A stretch of DNA of 64,000 nucleotides from Prevotella sp. tc2-28 (GTDB lineage: Bacteria; Bacteroidota; Bacteroidia; Bacteroidales; Bacteroidaceae), in NCBI RefSeq assembly GCF_900107705.1, contig NZ_FNRE01000008.1, positions 62,001 through 126,000 of the forward strand, read 5' to 3'. The number at the start of each line of letters is the position of its first letter. Position 1 is the stretch's first letter. Positions 44,771-54,400 of this stretch are shown in pieces. The position numbers were made by a program, and so were the translations under genes. The notes beneath the pieces are model-generated. The model saw nothing but the letters and a program-made list of their open reading frames with translations. It did no database searches and had not been told where the DNA came from.

Positions 44771-44783
44771 AAAAACAAAAGAT

Positions 44784-45983
44784 ATGAGTTATTTAGTAGA
44801 TGAAAAAGGATTTTACGGAGAATTCGGTGGTGCATACGTGCCAGAGATTCTCTATGCCACAGTGAAGAACTTGCAGGAGGAATACCTGCCAATCATCCAG
44901 TCTCGCGAGTTTCAGGAAGAATACATGTCGCTGCTCCGCGACTATGTAGGACGCCCTTCGCCTCTCTATCATGCCAAGCGCATGAGTGAGAAGTATGGTT
45001 GTAACCTTTATCTGAAAAGAGAAGACCTTAACCACACGGGTGCTCACAAGATTAACAACACCATTGGACAGATTCTGCTGGCGAAGAAGATGGGCAAGAA
45101 GCGTATCATCGCTGAGACGGGTGCCGGCCAGCATGGTGTGGCAACGGCAACGGTCTGTGCGCTGATGGATATGCCTTGCGTGGTGTATCAGGGAGCATTG
45201 GACGTAGAGCGCCAGCATGTCAACGTAGAGCGCATGAAGATGCTGGGAGCCGAGGTGCGTCCCGTCAAGACCGGCAACTGGACGCTGAAGGATGCCACCA
45301 ACGAAGCCATCCGCGACTGGTGCTGCCATCCTGCCGACACTTTTTATATTATAGGCAGCACCGTCGGACCTCACCCCTACCCCGACATGGTGGCGCGCCT
45401 GCAGAGCATCATCTCTGCGGAGATTAAGGAGCAGTTGCAGGAGAAGATAGGCCGCGACTATCCCGACGTGCTGATGGCGTGCGTGGGTGGCGGGAGCAAT
45501 GCCGCCGGCACCATCTATCACTATATTGACGACGACAGGGTGAGGATTGTGCTTGCCGAAGCCGGCGGTCAGGGTGTCGAGACCGGTCACACGGCAGCCA
45601 CCATACAAGCCGGGCGGATGGGCATCCTGCACGGATCGAAGACGCTGGTGATGCAAACGCCCGACGGACAGATTATCGAAGCCGAGAGCATCTCAGCCGG
45701 CCTGGACTATCCCGGCATCGGTCCGATGCATGCCAATCTGGCCACCCAGCACCGTGCCACTGTGTATAGCATCAATGATGACGAAGCCGTGAGGGCAGCC
45801 TACGAACTGACCCGCATGGAGGGCATCATCCCCGCCTTGGAGAGTGCGCACGCCATTGCTGCTCTCGGCAAGATGTCGTTCAAGAAGGACGACGTGGTGG
45901 TGCTGACGGTCAGCGGACGAGGTGACAAAGACGTGGAGACCTATCTGAACAACAAGCAGATGGCAGGAGAATACAGTTTTTAA
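44784..45983 (+). CDS. trpB: Tryptophan synthase beta subunit
   Basis: 399 residues, usual length. PLP-Lys motif KREDLNHTGAHKINN and PLP phosphate loop GGGSNAAG. It joins indole and serine to give tryptophan, with TrpA. First gene of the operon; the order B-E-G-D-C-F-A is that of Bacteroidetes. Confidence 0.97.
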   Translation: MSYLVDEKGFYGEFGGAYVPEILYATVKNLQEEYLPIIQSREFQEEYMSLLRDYVGRPSPLYHAKRMSEKYGCNLYLKREDLNHTGAHKINNTIGQILLAKKMGKKRIIAETGAGQHGVATATVCALMDMPCVVYQGALDVERQHVNVERMKMLGAEVRPVKTGNWTLKDATNEAIRDWCCHPADTFYIIGSTVGPHPYPDMVARLQSIISAEIKEQLQEKIGRDYPDVLMACVGGGSNAAGTIYHYIDDDRVRIVLAEAGGQGVETGHTAATIQAGRMGILHGSKTLVMQTPDGQIIEAESISAGLDYPGIGPMHANLATQHRATVYSINDDEAVRAAYELTRMEGIIPALESAHAIAALGKMSFKKDDVVVLTVSGRGDKDVETYLNNKQMAGEYSF

Positions 45984-46028
45984 ATGAGTAATTAGTAATG
46001 AGTAATTAGTAATGAGTAATGAGTAATT
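45984..46028 (+). repeat. ATGAGTAATTAGTA repeats between trpB and trpE
   Basis: A 14-base unit is repeated twice and then decays, filling the whole gap. It contains several ATG..TAA/TAG mini-frames just before the trpE start. Confidence 0.85.
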
Positions 46029-47459
46029 ATGATTACCTATAAATTTCAGACAACAAGCAAGACCATCCTGGCGGATTTATACACGCCGGTGGGAGTATAC
46101 ATGAGACTGCGCGACCTCTATCCGCAGAGTGCGCTGATGGAAAGTTCGGACTACCACGACCAGGGCAACTCGCGGTCGTTCATCGGCATCAACCCGATGG
46201 CCAGTGTGGCGATTGGTCACGGCGTGGTGACCCTCGTTTATCCCGACGGGACCACCGAGCGTAAGCCCTTGAGCACGGACTTCGGTACTGCCGAGGCTAT
46301 CCACTCGCTCATCGACCGCATTGACGTGAGCGGTGACGATGCTCATCTTTGCGGGCTGTTCGGCTATACCAGCTTCAATGGCGTGCGCTATTTCGAGCAC
46401 ATCGACGTGAAGGACGAGACGCTGGCGAAGAACGATGCTCCCGACGTGCTATATATATTATATAAGGTGGTGATTGTCTTCGACCATCACAACAACCTGC
46501 TGAAGGTGGTGACGCTGGGCGACGCCGGTGAGATAGACGACGTGCTGAAGGCGATGAACAAGTCCAGCGTGAAGGCTTACGACTTCCATCCGGTGGGTGA
46601 CGTGCGCTCGACGCTGACCGACGACGAGCACCGCGAGAACATCCGCCGCGGCATTCGCCACTGCCTGCGCGGCGACGTGTTCCAGATAGTGCTCTCGCGC
46701 CGTTTCATCCAGCGCTACGAGGGCGACGACTTCAAGCTGTATCGCGCCCTAAGGAGCATCAATCCGTCGCCGTATCTGTTTTATTTCGACTTCGGCGGCT
46801 TCCGCATTTTCGGTTCCAGCCCCGAAACCCACTGTCGCATTATTAGGGGTGAGAGGTTAGAGGTGAGAGGTGAGAGGAATGCCTATTATCGGGCTTACAT
46901 CGACCCGATTGCCGGCACGACGAAGCGCACGGGCGATGCCGAGGCCGACCGGCGGGGTGCCGAATTCCTGCGCAACGACCCGAAGGAGAATGCCGAGCAC
47001 GTGATGCTGGTCGACCTGGCGCGCAACGACCTGAGCCGCAACTGTCACGGCGTGAAGGTGGACTACTACAAGGACATCCAGTATTACTCGCACGTCATCC
47101 ACCTGGTCTCTCGCGTCAGCGGCCTTCTGAACGAGGATGCCGACCCCATCAAGGCTTTTATCGACACGTTTCCCGCCGGCACGCTCTCGGGTGCCCCGAA
47201 GGTTCGCGCCATGCAGCTCATCTCGGAGTATGAGCCGCACAGCCGCGGTGCCTACGGCGGCTGCATCGGCATCATCGGACTGGACGGAAGCCTGAACCAG
47301 GCCATCACCATCCGCACCTTCGTCTCGCGCAACGGCGAGCTGTGGTTCCAGGCGGGCGGCGGCATCGTGGCCAAGAGCGACGTGGAGTATGAACTGCAGG
47401 AAGTGAACAATAAACTGGGGGCATTAAGAAAAGCAATTTCCAAAGCTGAAGCATTATGA
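46029..47459 (+). CDS. trpE: Anthranilate synthase component I
   Basis: 476 residues. Chorismate-binding motifs DPIAGTTKRTGDAEADRR, LVDLARNDLSRNC and DTFPAGTLSGAPKVRAMQL are intact. With TrpG it makes anthranilate from chorismate. Residues about 273-284 (RGERLEVRGER) come from a GA-rich repeat inserted just before the DPIAGT motif; most relatives I recall have a short turn there. It overlaps trpG by 4 bases. Confidence 0.95.
   Translation: MITYKFQTTSKTILADLYTPVGVYMRLRDLYPQSALMESSDYHDQGNSRSFIGINPMASVAIGHGVVTLVYPDGTTERKPLSTDFGTAEAIHSLIDRIDVSGDDAHLCGLFGYTSFNGVRYFEHIDVKDETLAKNDAPDVLYILYKVVIVFDHHNNLLKVVTLGDAGEIDDVLKAMNKSSVKAYDFHPVGDVRSTLTDDEHRENIRRGIRHCLRGDVFQIVLSRRFIQRYEGDDFKLYRALRSINPSPYLFYFDFGGFRIFGSSPETHCRIIRGERLEVRGERNAYYRAYIDPIAGTTKRTGDAEADRRGAEFLRNDPKENAEHVMLVDLARNDLSRNCHGVKVDYYKDIQYYSHVIHLVSRVSGLLNEDADPIKAFIDTFPAGTLSGAPKVRAMQLISEYEPHSRGAYGGCIGIIGLDGSLNQAITIRTFVSRNGELWFQAGGGIVAKSDVEYELQEVNNKLGALRKAISKAEAL
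46847..46877 (+). repeat. GAGAGGT repeat inside trpE
   Basis: Repeats of GAGAGGT/TAGAGGT in a row, kept in frame, within an otherwise normal gene. Confidence 0.8.
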
Positions 47460-48019
47460 AAATAGTCATCATCGATAATTACGACTCGTTCACCTATAAC
47501 TTGAGTCATCTGGTAAAAGAACTGGGGGCGGAGGTCACCGTGCTCCGCAACGACCAGTTCGAACTGTCGCAACTGCAGGAGTTCAGCAAGATTATCCTCT
47601 CGCCCGGGCCGGGCATCCCGTCGGAGGCGGGCTTGCTGCTCGACGTCATCCGCACCTATGCCGGACGGAAGCCCATCCTCGGCGTCTGCCTGGGTCATCA
47701 GGCCATCGGCGAGGCCTTTGGCGCACGGCTGGAGAACCTGAGCGACGTGTTCCACGGGGTGGCCACGCCCTGTCATCTGACCGGCGACGACGCGCTTTTC
47801 TCGGGCATCGCCAGGGACTTCACCGTGGGCCGCTACCACTCGTGGGTGGTCAGCCGCGACGGACTGCCCGACTGTCTGGAGGTGACCGCCGTATCGGACG
47901 AGGGGCAGATTATGGCACTGAAGCACAAGGAGCTGAACGTGCGCGGCATCCAGTTCCACCCCGAGAGCGTGCTGACGCCCGACGGCAAGAAAATGCTGCA
48001 AAACTGGATGTTCTTATGA
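47456..48019 (+). CDS. trpG: Anthranilate synthase component II (glutamine amidotransferase)
   Basis: 187 residues. Catalytic Cys in GVCLGHQAIGE, and GIQFHPESVLT with His and Glu of the triad. It supplies ammonia from glutamine to TrpE. Strong shadow frames on both strands here reflect high GC, not genes. Confidence 0.96.
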   Translation: MKIVIIDNYDSFTYNLSHLVKELGAEVTVLRNDQFELSQLQEFSKIILSPGPGIPSEAGLLLDVIRTYAGRKPILGVCLGHQAIGEAFGARLENLSDVFHGVATPCHLTGDDALFSGIARDFTVGRYHSWVVSRDGLPDCLEVTAVSDEGQIMALKHKELNVRGIQFHPESVLTPDGKKMLQNWMFL

Positions 48020-48100
48020 CTGAAATCAATCATACGTATCACCGGAATCAATCATGCGAATCATCAAAAAACGACATCAGAAAACATAAAAACAAACAAT

Positions 48101-49111
48101 ATGGAACAGACTATGAAAGGCTATCTCTTCCGCCTGCTGAATCACGAAGAGCTCTCCCGCGAGGAGATGAAGACCATCCTGATTGGTATCACACAGAGCG
48201 AATACCCCAACGAGCAGATTACCGCCCTGCTGACCTGCCTGCAGATGCGAGGCGTGACGGTCGACGAGTTGCTGGGATTCCGCGACGGCATACTGGAAAC
48301 CGGCGTGCCCGCCATCCTCGACTGCGACCGCTACATCGACGTGGTGGGCACCGGCGGCGACCGCAAGAACACGTTCAACATATCGACCACAGCCTGCTTC
48401 GTCATCGCCGGCGCAGGCTATAAAGTCGCCAAGCACGGCAACTACGCAGCCACCAGCGTCAGCGGCGCATCGAACGTCATCCAGCACCACGGCATCAAGT
48501 TCACCGACGACATCGACCGCCTGAACCGGTCGCTCGACGAGGCCGGCATCGTCTATCTGCACGCCCAACTCTTCGCCCGTGCCATGAAGTTCGTCGGACC
48601 CATCCGCAAGGCACTGCAGTTCCCAACCATCTTCAACCTGCTGGGACCCATCGTCAACCCCTCGCGACCCAAGTGCCAGCTGCTGGGCGTGGCCAACCTC
48701 GACCAGATGCGACTCTACAACAACGTCTATCAGCGACTCGGCATCGACTACGGCATCGTGAACTCAATCGACGGCTACGACGAGATCAGCCTCACCGGCG
48801 ACTTCAAGGTGACCACCCGGCAATACGAACGCATCTTCAAGCCCAGCGACCTCGGCTTCCAGATTGCCAAGCCCGAAGAACTCGTGGGCGGCGCCACCGA
48901 GGAAGAGGCTGCCCAGATATTCGACAGCGTGCTGGAAAACCGCGCACTGCCCGCCCAGAAAAACATCGTGCTGGCCAACGCCGCATTCGGCATACAAGTG
49001 CTCGAAAAAGGACAGAAGGCCATCGAAGAGTGCATCGACATTGCCCGCGAGAGCATTGACAGCGGAGCCGCCCTCCGCACCTTCAAGAAATTCGTTGAAC
49101 TTAACTCATAA
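48101..49111 (+). CDS. trpD: Anthranilate phosphoribosyltransferase
   Basis: 336 residues. PRPP motif VVGTGGDRKNTFNISTTACF and KHGNYAATSVSGASNV are typical. It transfers phosphoribose to anthranilate. The 81-base gap before it is AT-rich and ends in AAACAAACAAT before the ATG. Confidence 0.96.
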   Translation: MEQTMKGYLFRLLNHEELSREEMKTILIGITQSEYPNEQITALLTCLQMRGVTVDELLGFRDGILETGVPAILDCDRYIDVVGTGGDRKNTFNISTTACFVIAGAGYKVAKHGNYAATSVSGASNVIQHHGIKFTDDIDRLNRSLDEAGIVYLHAQLFARAMKFVGPIRKALQFPTIFNLLGPIVNPSRPKCQLLGVANLDQMRLYNNVYQRLGIDYGIVNSIDGYDEISLTGDFKVTTRQYERIFKPSDLGFQIAKPEELVGGATEEEAAQIFDSVLENRALPAQKNIVLANAAFGIQVLEKGQKAIEECIDIARESIDSGAALRTFKKFVELNS

Positions 49112-49143
49112 GCCCTATGAGCCCCATCAGCCCCATTAGCCCC
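49110..49143 (+). repeat. 9-bp repeats at the start of trpC
   Basis: AGCCCCAT-type units form the start codon region and code for Ser-Pro-Ile repeats. Same family as at 49897-49948. Confidence 0.75.
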
Positions 49144-49905
49144 GACATCCTCCAACAAATCATCGCCCACAAGCAACAGGAGATAGCACACCTCTGCGCC
49201 CCGAAAGCCTCCTTGCGCCACGCCCTGCTGACTTCCGACACGGGCATCATTGCCGAATTCAAGCGCCGCTCGCCATCCAAAGGGTGGATTAAACAGGACG
49301 GACGACCCGACGTCATCCCACTGTCCTATCAGCAGAACGGCGCCGCTGCACTGAGCATCCTCACCGACCAACACTACTTCGGTGGACACGACGACTTCAT
49401 CCGACAGGCACGACAGAGTGGCGTCACCCTGCCGATACTCTACAAGAACTTCGTCATCCACGAGGCACAGCTCTATGCCGCAGCCCTCTGCGGAGCATCC
49501 GCCGTACTGCTCATCGCCGCCTGCCTCACCAAGCAGGAGTGCAAGGCGCTGCTGGACAAGGCCCACCAGCTGGGCTTGGAAGTACTGCTGGAGATGCACT
49601 CCGAGCCGGAACTGGAATATGCCGAACTCGCCCCCGACCTCTGCGGCATCAACAACCGCAACCTGGGCTCCTTCGTCACCGATGTCGAAAACAGCTTCCG
49701 CCTGGCAGAAAAACTCCGCTCCGTATGCGGCGAAGCCATCGCCACACAGAAGACGGCACTTGTCAGCGAAAGCGGCATCTCAAATCCCGATACCGTCCGC
49801 GCCCTGCGCCAAGCCGGCTTCCGCGGCTTCCTCATCGGCGAGAACTTCATGAAAACCCCCGACCCCGGCCTCGCCCTCCGCGACTTCATCTCCCAAACCC
49901 ATTAG
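49117..49905 (+). CDS. trpC: Indole-3-glycerol phosphate synthase
   Basis: 262 residues, TIM barrel. Active-site IAEFKRRSPSKGWI and the later GINNRNLGSF. It closes the indole ring. The first residues MSPISPISP are encoded by 9-bp repeats; relatives I recall start near DILQQIIAHKQQEI, so this is an N-terminal extension. Confidence 0.95.
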   Translation: MSPISPISPDILQQIIAHKQQEIAHLCAPKASLRHALLTSDTGIIAEFKRRSPSKGWIKQDGRPDVIPLSYQQNGAAALSILTDQHYFGGHDDFIRQARQSGVTLPILYKNFVIHEAQLYAAALCGASAVLLIAACLTKQECKALLDKAHQLGLEVLLEMHSEPELEYAELAPDLCGINNRNLGSFVTDVENSFRLAEKLRSVCGEAIATQKTALVSESGISNPDTVRALRQAGFRGFLIGENFMKTPDPGLALRDFISQTH

Positions 49906-49948
49906 CCCCATGACCCCCATTGGCCCCATTGGCCCCATTGGCCCCCTC
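49897..49948 (+). repeat. 9-bp repeats at the start of trpF
   Basis: GGCCCCATT units, about five, span the trpC-trpF junction and supply the trpF start codon and its first residues. Confidence 0.85.
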
Positions 49949-50563
49949 ACCAAAGTCTGCGGCATGCGCGACGCAGAAAACATCCGCGCTGTCGAAAGGC
50001 TTGGCATCAACCTGATGGGCTTCATCTTCTGGCCACACTCCAGCCGCTACGTGTCAGCCCCCCCCGCCTACCTGCCCACAGCCTGCCGCCGAGTCGGCGT
50101 CTTTGTCGATGCCACTATCGATGACGTCCGCCAGCACATGGCCGACTACAGTCTCGACTACATCCAGCTGCACGGCCAAGAGTCGCCCGAATACATTGAG
50201 GCTCTCCGTACCGTATGTGGCGATTCCATCGCCACCATCATCAAGGCCTTCAACATCGCCACCGCCGCCGACCTCGCCCAGACCAAACCTTACGAGGGAC
50301 TGGCCGACCTCTTCCTCTTCGACACCAGAGGAAAGTCCGTCGGTGGCAACGGCTCCAAGTTCGACTGGACGGTCCTCACCGACTACAACGGCACCACACC
50401 TTTTATATTAAGTGGGGGCATCGGGCCCGACGACGCTGAGCAACTTCGAGCCTTCCATCACCCCAAATGCACCGGCATCGACCTCAACTCCCGCTTCGAG
50501 CTGGTTCCCGGTCTGAAGGACGTCTCCGCCCTCCGAAAATTCTTCGCTGAACTAAATCGTTAA
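49910..50563 (+). CDS. trpF: Phosphoribosylanthranilate isomerase
   Basis: 217 residues. The conserved start of the fold ([11 protein letters not shown]) begins only at residue 14. The preceding [14 protein letters not shown] is encoded by the 9-bp repeats and is a novel-looking extension. The ATG lies inside the repeat and no other start is available before KVCGM. Other motifs, such as [14 protein letters not shown], are intact. Confidence 0.94.
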   Translation: MTPIGPIGPIGPLTKVCGMRDAENIRAVERLGINLMGFIFWPHSSRYVSAPPAYLPTACRRVGVFVDATIDDVRQHMADYSLDYIQLHGQESPEYIEALRTVCGDSIATIIKAFNIATAADLAQTKPYEGLADLFLFDTRGKSVGGNGSKFDWTVLTDYNGTTPFILSGGIGPDDAEQLRAFHHPKCTGIDLNSRFELVPGLKDVSALRKFFAELNR

Positions 50564-50579
50564 ACAAACTGTAAATGAC

Positions 50580-51362
50580 ATGATGAACAAGATTAATTCC
50601 CTCTTCGCCAACCGAGGCGACAAAAAACTCCTATCGCTCTATTTCTGTGCCGGAGCACCCACCCTCAACGCAACCGGTGACGTGATTCTCACCATGCAAC
50701 GCCGCGGCATCGACATGATTGAAGTGGGCGTCCCATTCAGCGACCCCATGGCCGACGGACCGGTCATTCAGGATGCCGCCACCAAGGCACTTCGCAACGG
50801 CATGAACCTCAAGACGCTCTTTGCACAACTGCAATCCATCAAAGAACAAGTACAGATTCCACTCATCCTCATGGGCTACCTCAACCCCATCATGCAGTAC
50901 GGCATCGACCACTTTTGCCAGTCATGCGTGGAGAGCGGTGTCAGCGGAATGATCATCCCCGACCTGCCCTTCAAGGACTATCAGGAAGTCATAAAGCCCG
51001 TTGCCGACCGCTACGACCTGCGCGTCATCATGCTCATCACACCCGAGACAAGCGAAGAGCGCATCCGCTTCATCGACGACAACACCGACGGTTTCATCTA
51101 TATGGTCAGCTCGGCTGCCATCACCGGCGCACAGAAGTCGTTCGACGAGGCCAAGCAGGATTATTTCCGCCGTATCAACGCCATGAACCTGCGCAATCCA
51201 AGAATGATAGGCTTTGGCATCAGCAACAAACAGACGTTGCAGTCGGCTCAGCAGAACGCAGCAGGTGCCATCATCGGCTCCAAGTTCGTCACACTGCTCG
51301 ACGAAGAAAAAGGGAATGCCGACAAGGCGCTCGACCGACTGTTTGAAGCGTTGAACTCATAA
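50580..51362 (+). CDS. trpA: Tryptophan synthase alpha subunit
   Basis: 260 residues. Motif [20 protein letters not shown] (catalytic Glu and Asp) and [12 protein letters not shown]. It releases indole for TrpB. Last gene of the operon; only a weak hairpin lies after it before the pectinase promoter region. Confidence 0.97.
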   Translation: MMNKINSLFANRGDKKLLSLYFCAGAPTLNATGDVILTMQRRGIDMIEVGVPFSDPMADGPVIQDAATKALRNGMNLKTLFAQLQSIKEQVQIPLILMGYLNPIMQYGIDHFCQSCVESGVSGMIIPDLPFKDYQEVIKPVADRYDLRVIMLITPETSEERIRFIDDNTDGFIYMVSSAAITGAQKSFDEAKQDYFRRINAMNLRNPRMIGFGISNKQTLQSAQQNAAGAIIGSKFVTLLDEEKGNADKALDRLFEALNS

Positions 51363-51400
51363 ATTATGTAAAAGCGTGAGCGTTTTCATTCTTTTTAATT

Positions 51401-51408
51401 ACCTTTGC
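51401..51408 (+). promoter_or_regulatory. -7 box before the trimodular pectinase
   Basis: TACCTTTG, 31 bases before the start codon; no TTTG 19-21 bases upstream. Confidence 0.5.
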
Positions 51409-51439
51409 AGTCAGAATCTACTAAACAAAGTAAACTGAC

Positions 51440-54400
51440 ATGAAAAAGTTCCTACAGACGCTATTGCTATGCGCCCTTGTTACCTTGACCGCCCAGGCCA
51501 AAGGATGGGACCAGCAGCAATACAAGCAGATTGAGCAGAGCATCCGCCAACCTCAGTTTGCAAACCGTGAGTTCCCCATCACCAAGTATGGTGCCAAGCC
51601 TGCCAACACGGCTGCGAAAAACCAGAAGGCTATCCAGAAGGCTATCGACAAATGCTCAGCCAAGGGCGGAGGGCGCGTCATCGTGCCGGCAGGACAGAAA
51701 TTCCTGACTGCGGCCATTCAGCTGAAGTCGGGGGTCAACCTGGTCGTCGAAGAGGGCGCCGTGCTGGAATTCGCCTGCCAGCCTGAGCTATACCCCGTCG
51801 TTCCCACCCGTTGGGAGGGCTTGGACTGCTGGAACCTCAGCCCGCTGATTTACGCCTACCAAGCCAAGGACATCGCCATCACGGGTAAAGGCACCATTGA
51901 CGGAGGCGGCTCAAATGACACATGGTGGCCCTGGTGTGGCAATTCGCGCTTCGGCATGAAGCCTGGTGGCATTGCCCAGAATCAGGGAGCGCGTGCCAAG
52001 CTGCTGAAATATGCCGAGGACGGCGTGGACATGGACCAGCGCCGTTTCGGAACAACCGACGGACTTCGTCCTCAGATGATTAACCTGAACCAGTGCGATG
52101 GTATCCTCATTGAAGACGTCACCCTGCTGCGTTCGCCTTTCTGGGTGATTCACCCCTTGCTGTCTAAGGACATCACCGTTCGTGGCGTCCACATCAACAA
52201 CAACGGTCCTAACGGTGACGGATGCGACCCCGAGTCGTGCGACCGTGTACTGATTGAGAATTGCTACTTCAACACGGGCGACGACTGCATCGCTATCAAG
52301 AGCGGACGTAACAACGACGGACGTGAAGGTGGTCAGGGACGTTATGCCGGCAAGCCTTCGAAGAACATCATCATCCGCAACTGTAAGTTTAACAATGGTC
52401 ACGGTGGTGTGGTCATCGGTTCTGAAATCAGCGGTGGCTGTCAGAATGTCTATGCTGAGAACTGCGAGATGGACTCTCCGTCCCTGGACCGCGTGCTCCG
52501 CATCAAGACCAACTCGTGCCGCGGTGGCATCATTGAGAATATCAACATGCGCAACATTACCGTCGGACAGTGCGGTGAGGCTGTGCTCAAGCTCAACACC
52601 GACTATGAACCGCGCGAAGTTTGCTGTCGTGGTTTCTATCCCACCATTCGCAACGTCACGATGGAGAATGTCACTTGTCAGAAATCGAAATATGGCGTGA
52701 TGATTGTTGGCTATCAGGATCCACAGCATGCCAACACCATTAATAATATCACCGTCAAGAACTGTACGTTCAACGGTGTCTACAACAAGCCCGTACACCA
52801 AGTGGGACTGGCTCAGGATGTTACCTACGACAACTTGATGGTCAATGGCTCACTCGTTCTACAGAATCCTCCCTACAAGCACTATTCTGAATGGTTGACA
52901 TACAGTGAGATGAAACGAGTTCCCAAGTCATACATGCTTGACTTCTCCAAGAAGCCCAAATGGAGTTATGTCATGGGAATCGAGTTGGAGGGTATGCTCG
53001 ACACTTACCTGCGTTATGGTGGCGAGGACATCCGTAAGTACTGTCAGGAATATACGGACACCATGATTAATGAAAAGGGCGACATCCGAGGATATGACAT
53101 TCTGGACTACAACCTCGACAACATCCGGACAGGCCACTTCGTCACCCGCATGTATCAGAAATGGTCTGAAAAGAAAAACCTGTTGGCCATGCAGACCATG
53201 ATGAAGCAATTGCAGGACCAGCCCCGAACCATTGCCGACAAAGTCTACTGGCACAAGGCGATTTATGCATACCAAGTTTGGCTGGACGGTATTTTTATGG
53301 GACTTCCGTTCCGCACACTGACTGCGCCCATCACCGAAACAGCCAATAAGTCCCATAAGACCAAAAAGTCCAATAAGCCCAATACCGTCACCGCCATCTA
53401 CGACGATGCTGTCAACCAGTTGAAGATTACCTACAACCGCACCTTCGACCCGAAGACCGGACTGAACCGCCATGCTTATGACGAGACGCGCAACACGTTC
53501 TGGGCTGACAAAGAGACAGGACTCTCACAGCACTGCTGGGGACGCGCCCAGGGTTGGTACACCATGGCGCTTATCGAAGTTCTCGATGCTCTGCCGGAGA
53601 ACTACGCCCGCCGTTCAGAAGTCATCGATTTGCTCATCAAGGATTTTGATGCCATTCTGAAATATCAGGATGCCAAGACAGGATTATGGTATCAGGTGAT
53701 GGACTGCCCCGGACAAGAGGGTAATTATCTTGAGTCCACCTGTTCCAGTATGTTCACCTATGCCTTGCTGAAAGCCTACCGCAAGGGATATGTGGGCGAG
53801 AAATACCGCGATGCCGGCATTCGTGCATACAAGGGTATCATTGAGAACTTTATCAAGGTGCATCCTGATAAAACCATTTCGCTCACACAGTGTTGTGAGG
53901 TTGCCGGACTTGGTCCTGCTGCAACACCTGAGGTCATCGCTGCCATGAAGAAAATCAATCCGAAAGGCAGTGTCAAGGAGAACCAACGACGCGACGGTAG
54001 TTACAAATACTACTTGAGCGAGCCCATCCGCGACAACGACGCCAAGGGTGTCGGACCGTTCATCTGGGCATCCTTGGAAATGGAAATGCTTGGATACACC
54101 ACCGAAAACTTAACAGCCTCGATAGATCGCGAGGCTGTTCTTTTTCGCAACAACCCTATTATCACCAATGCCGACCCATTGGCGTCCCTCACCGTAGGTA
54201 ATGGTCATTTTGCCACAACCGTCGACGTGACAGGAATGCAGACATTTGTTGAGGACTATAAAAATGGCATTCCCCTCAACGCCATGAGCGACTGGGGGTG
54301 GCATTCCTTCCCTAACGTGAATAACCTGAAAGAGGAAGAGAGCCAGAAGGCTTATGATTTCGGCCATGGCCATTCTGAGATTTACGCCATAGAATACAAA

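Noticed and set aside
44793..45656. 287-residue minus-strand ORF across trpB
   Set aside because: Antisense to a clear trpB; low-complexity, His/Arg-rich translation typical of a reverse frame in GC-rich coding sequence.
48775..49599. 274-residue minus-strand ORF across trpD and trpC
   Set aside because: Opposite a clear trpD and trpC; open only because of GC-rich codon use.
51911..52801. 296-residue minus-strand ORF within the GH28 domain
   Set aside because: Antisense of conserved GH28 motifs; no independent signal.
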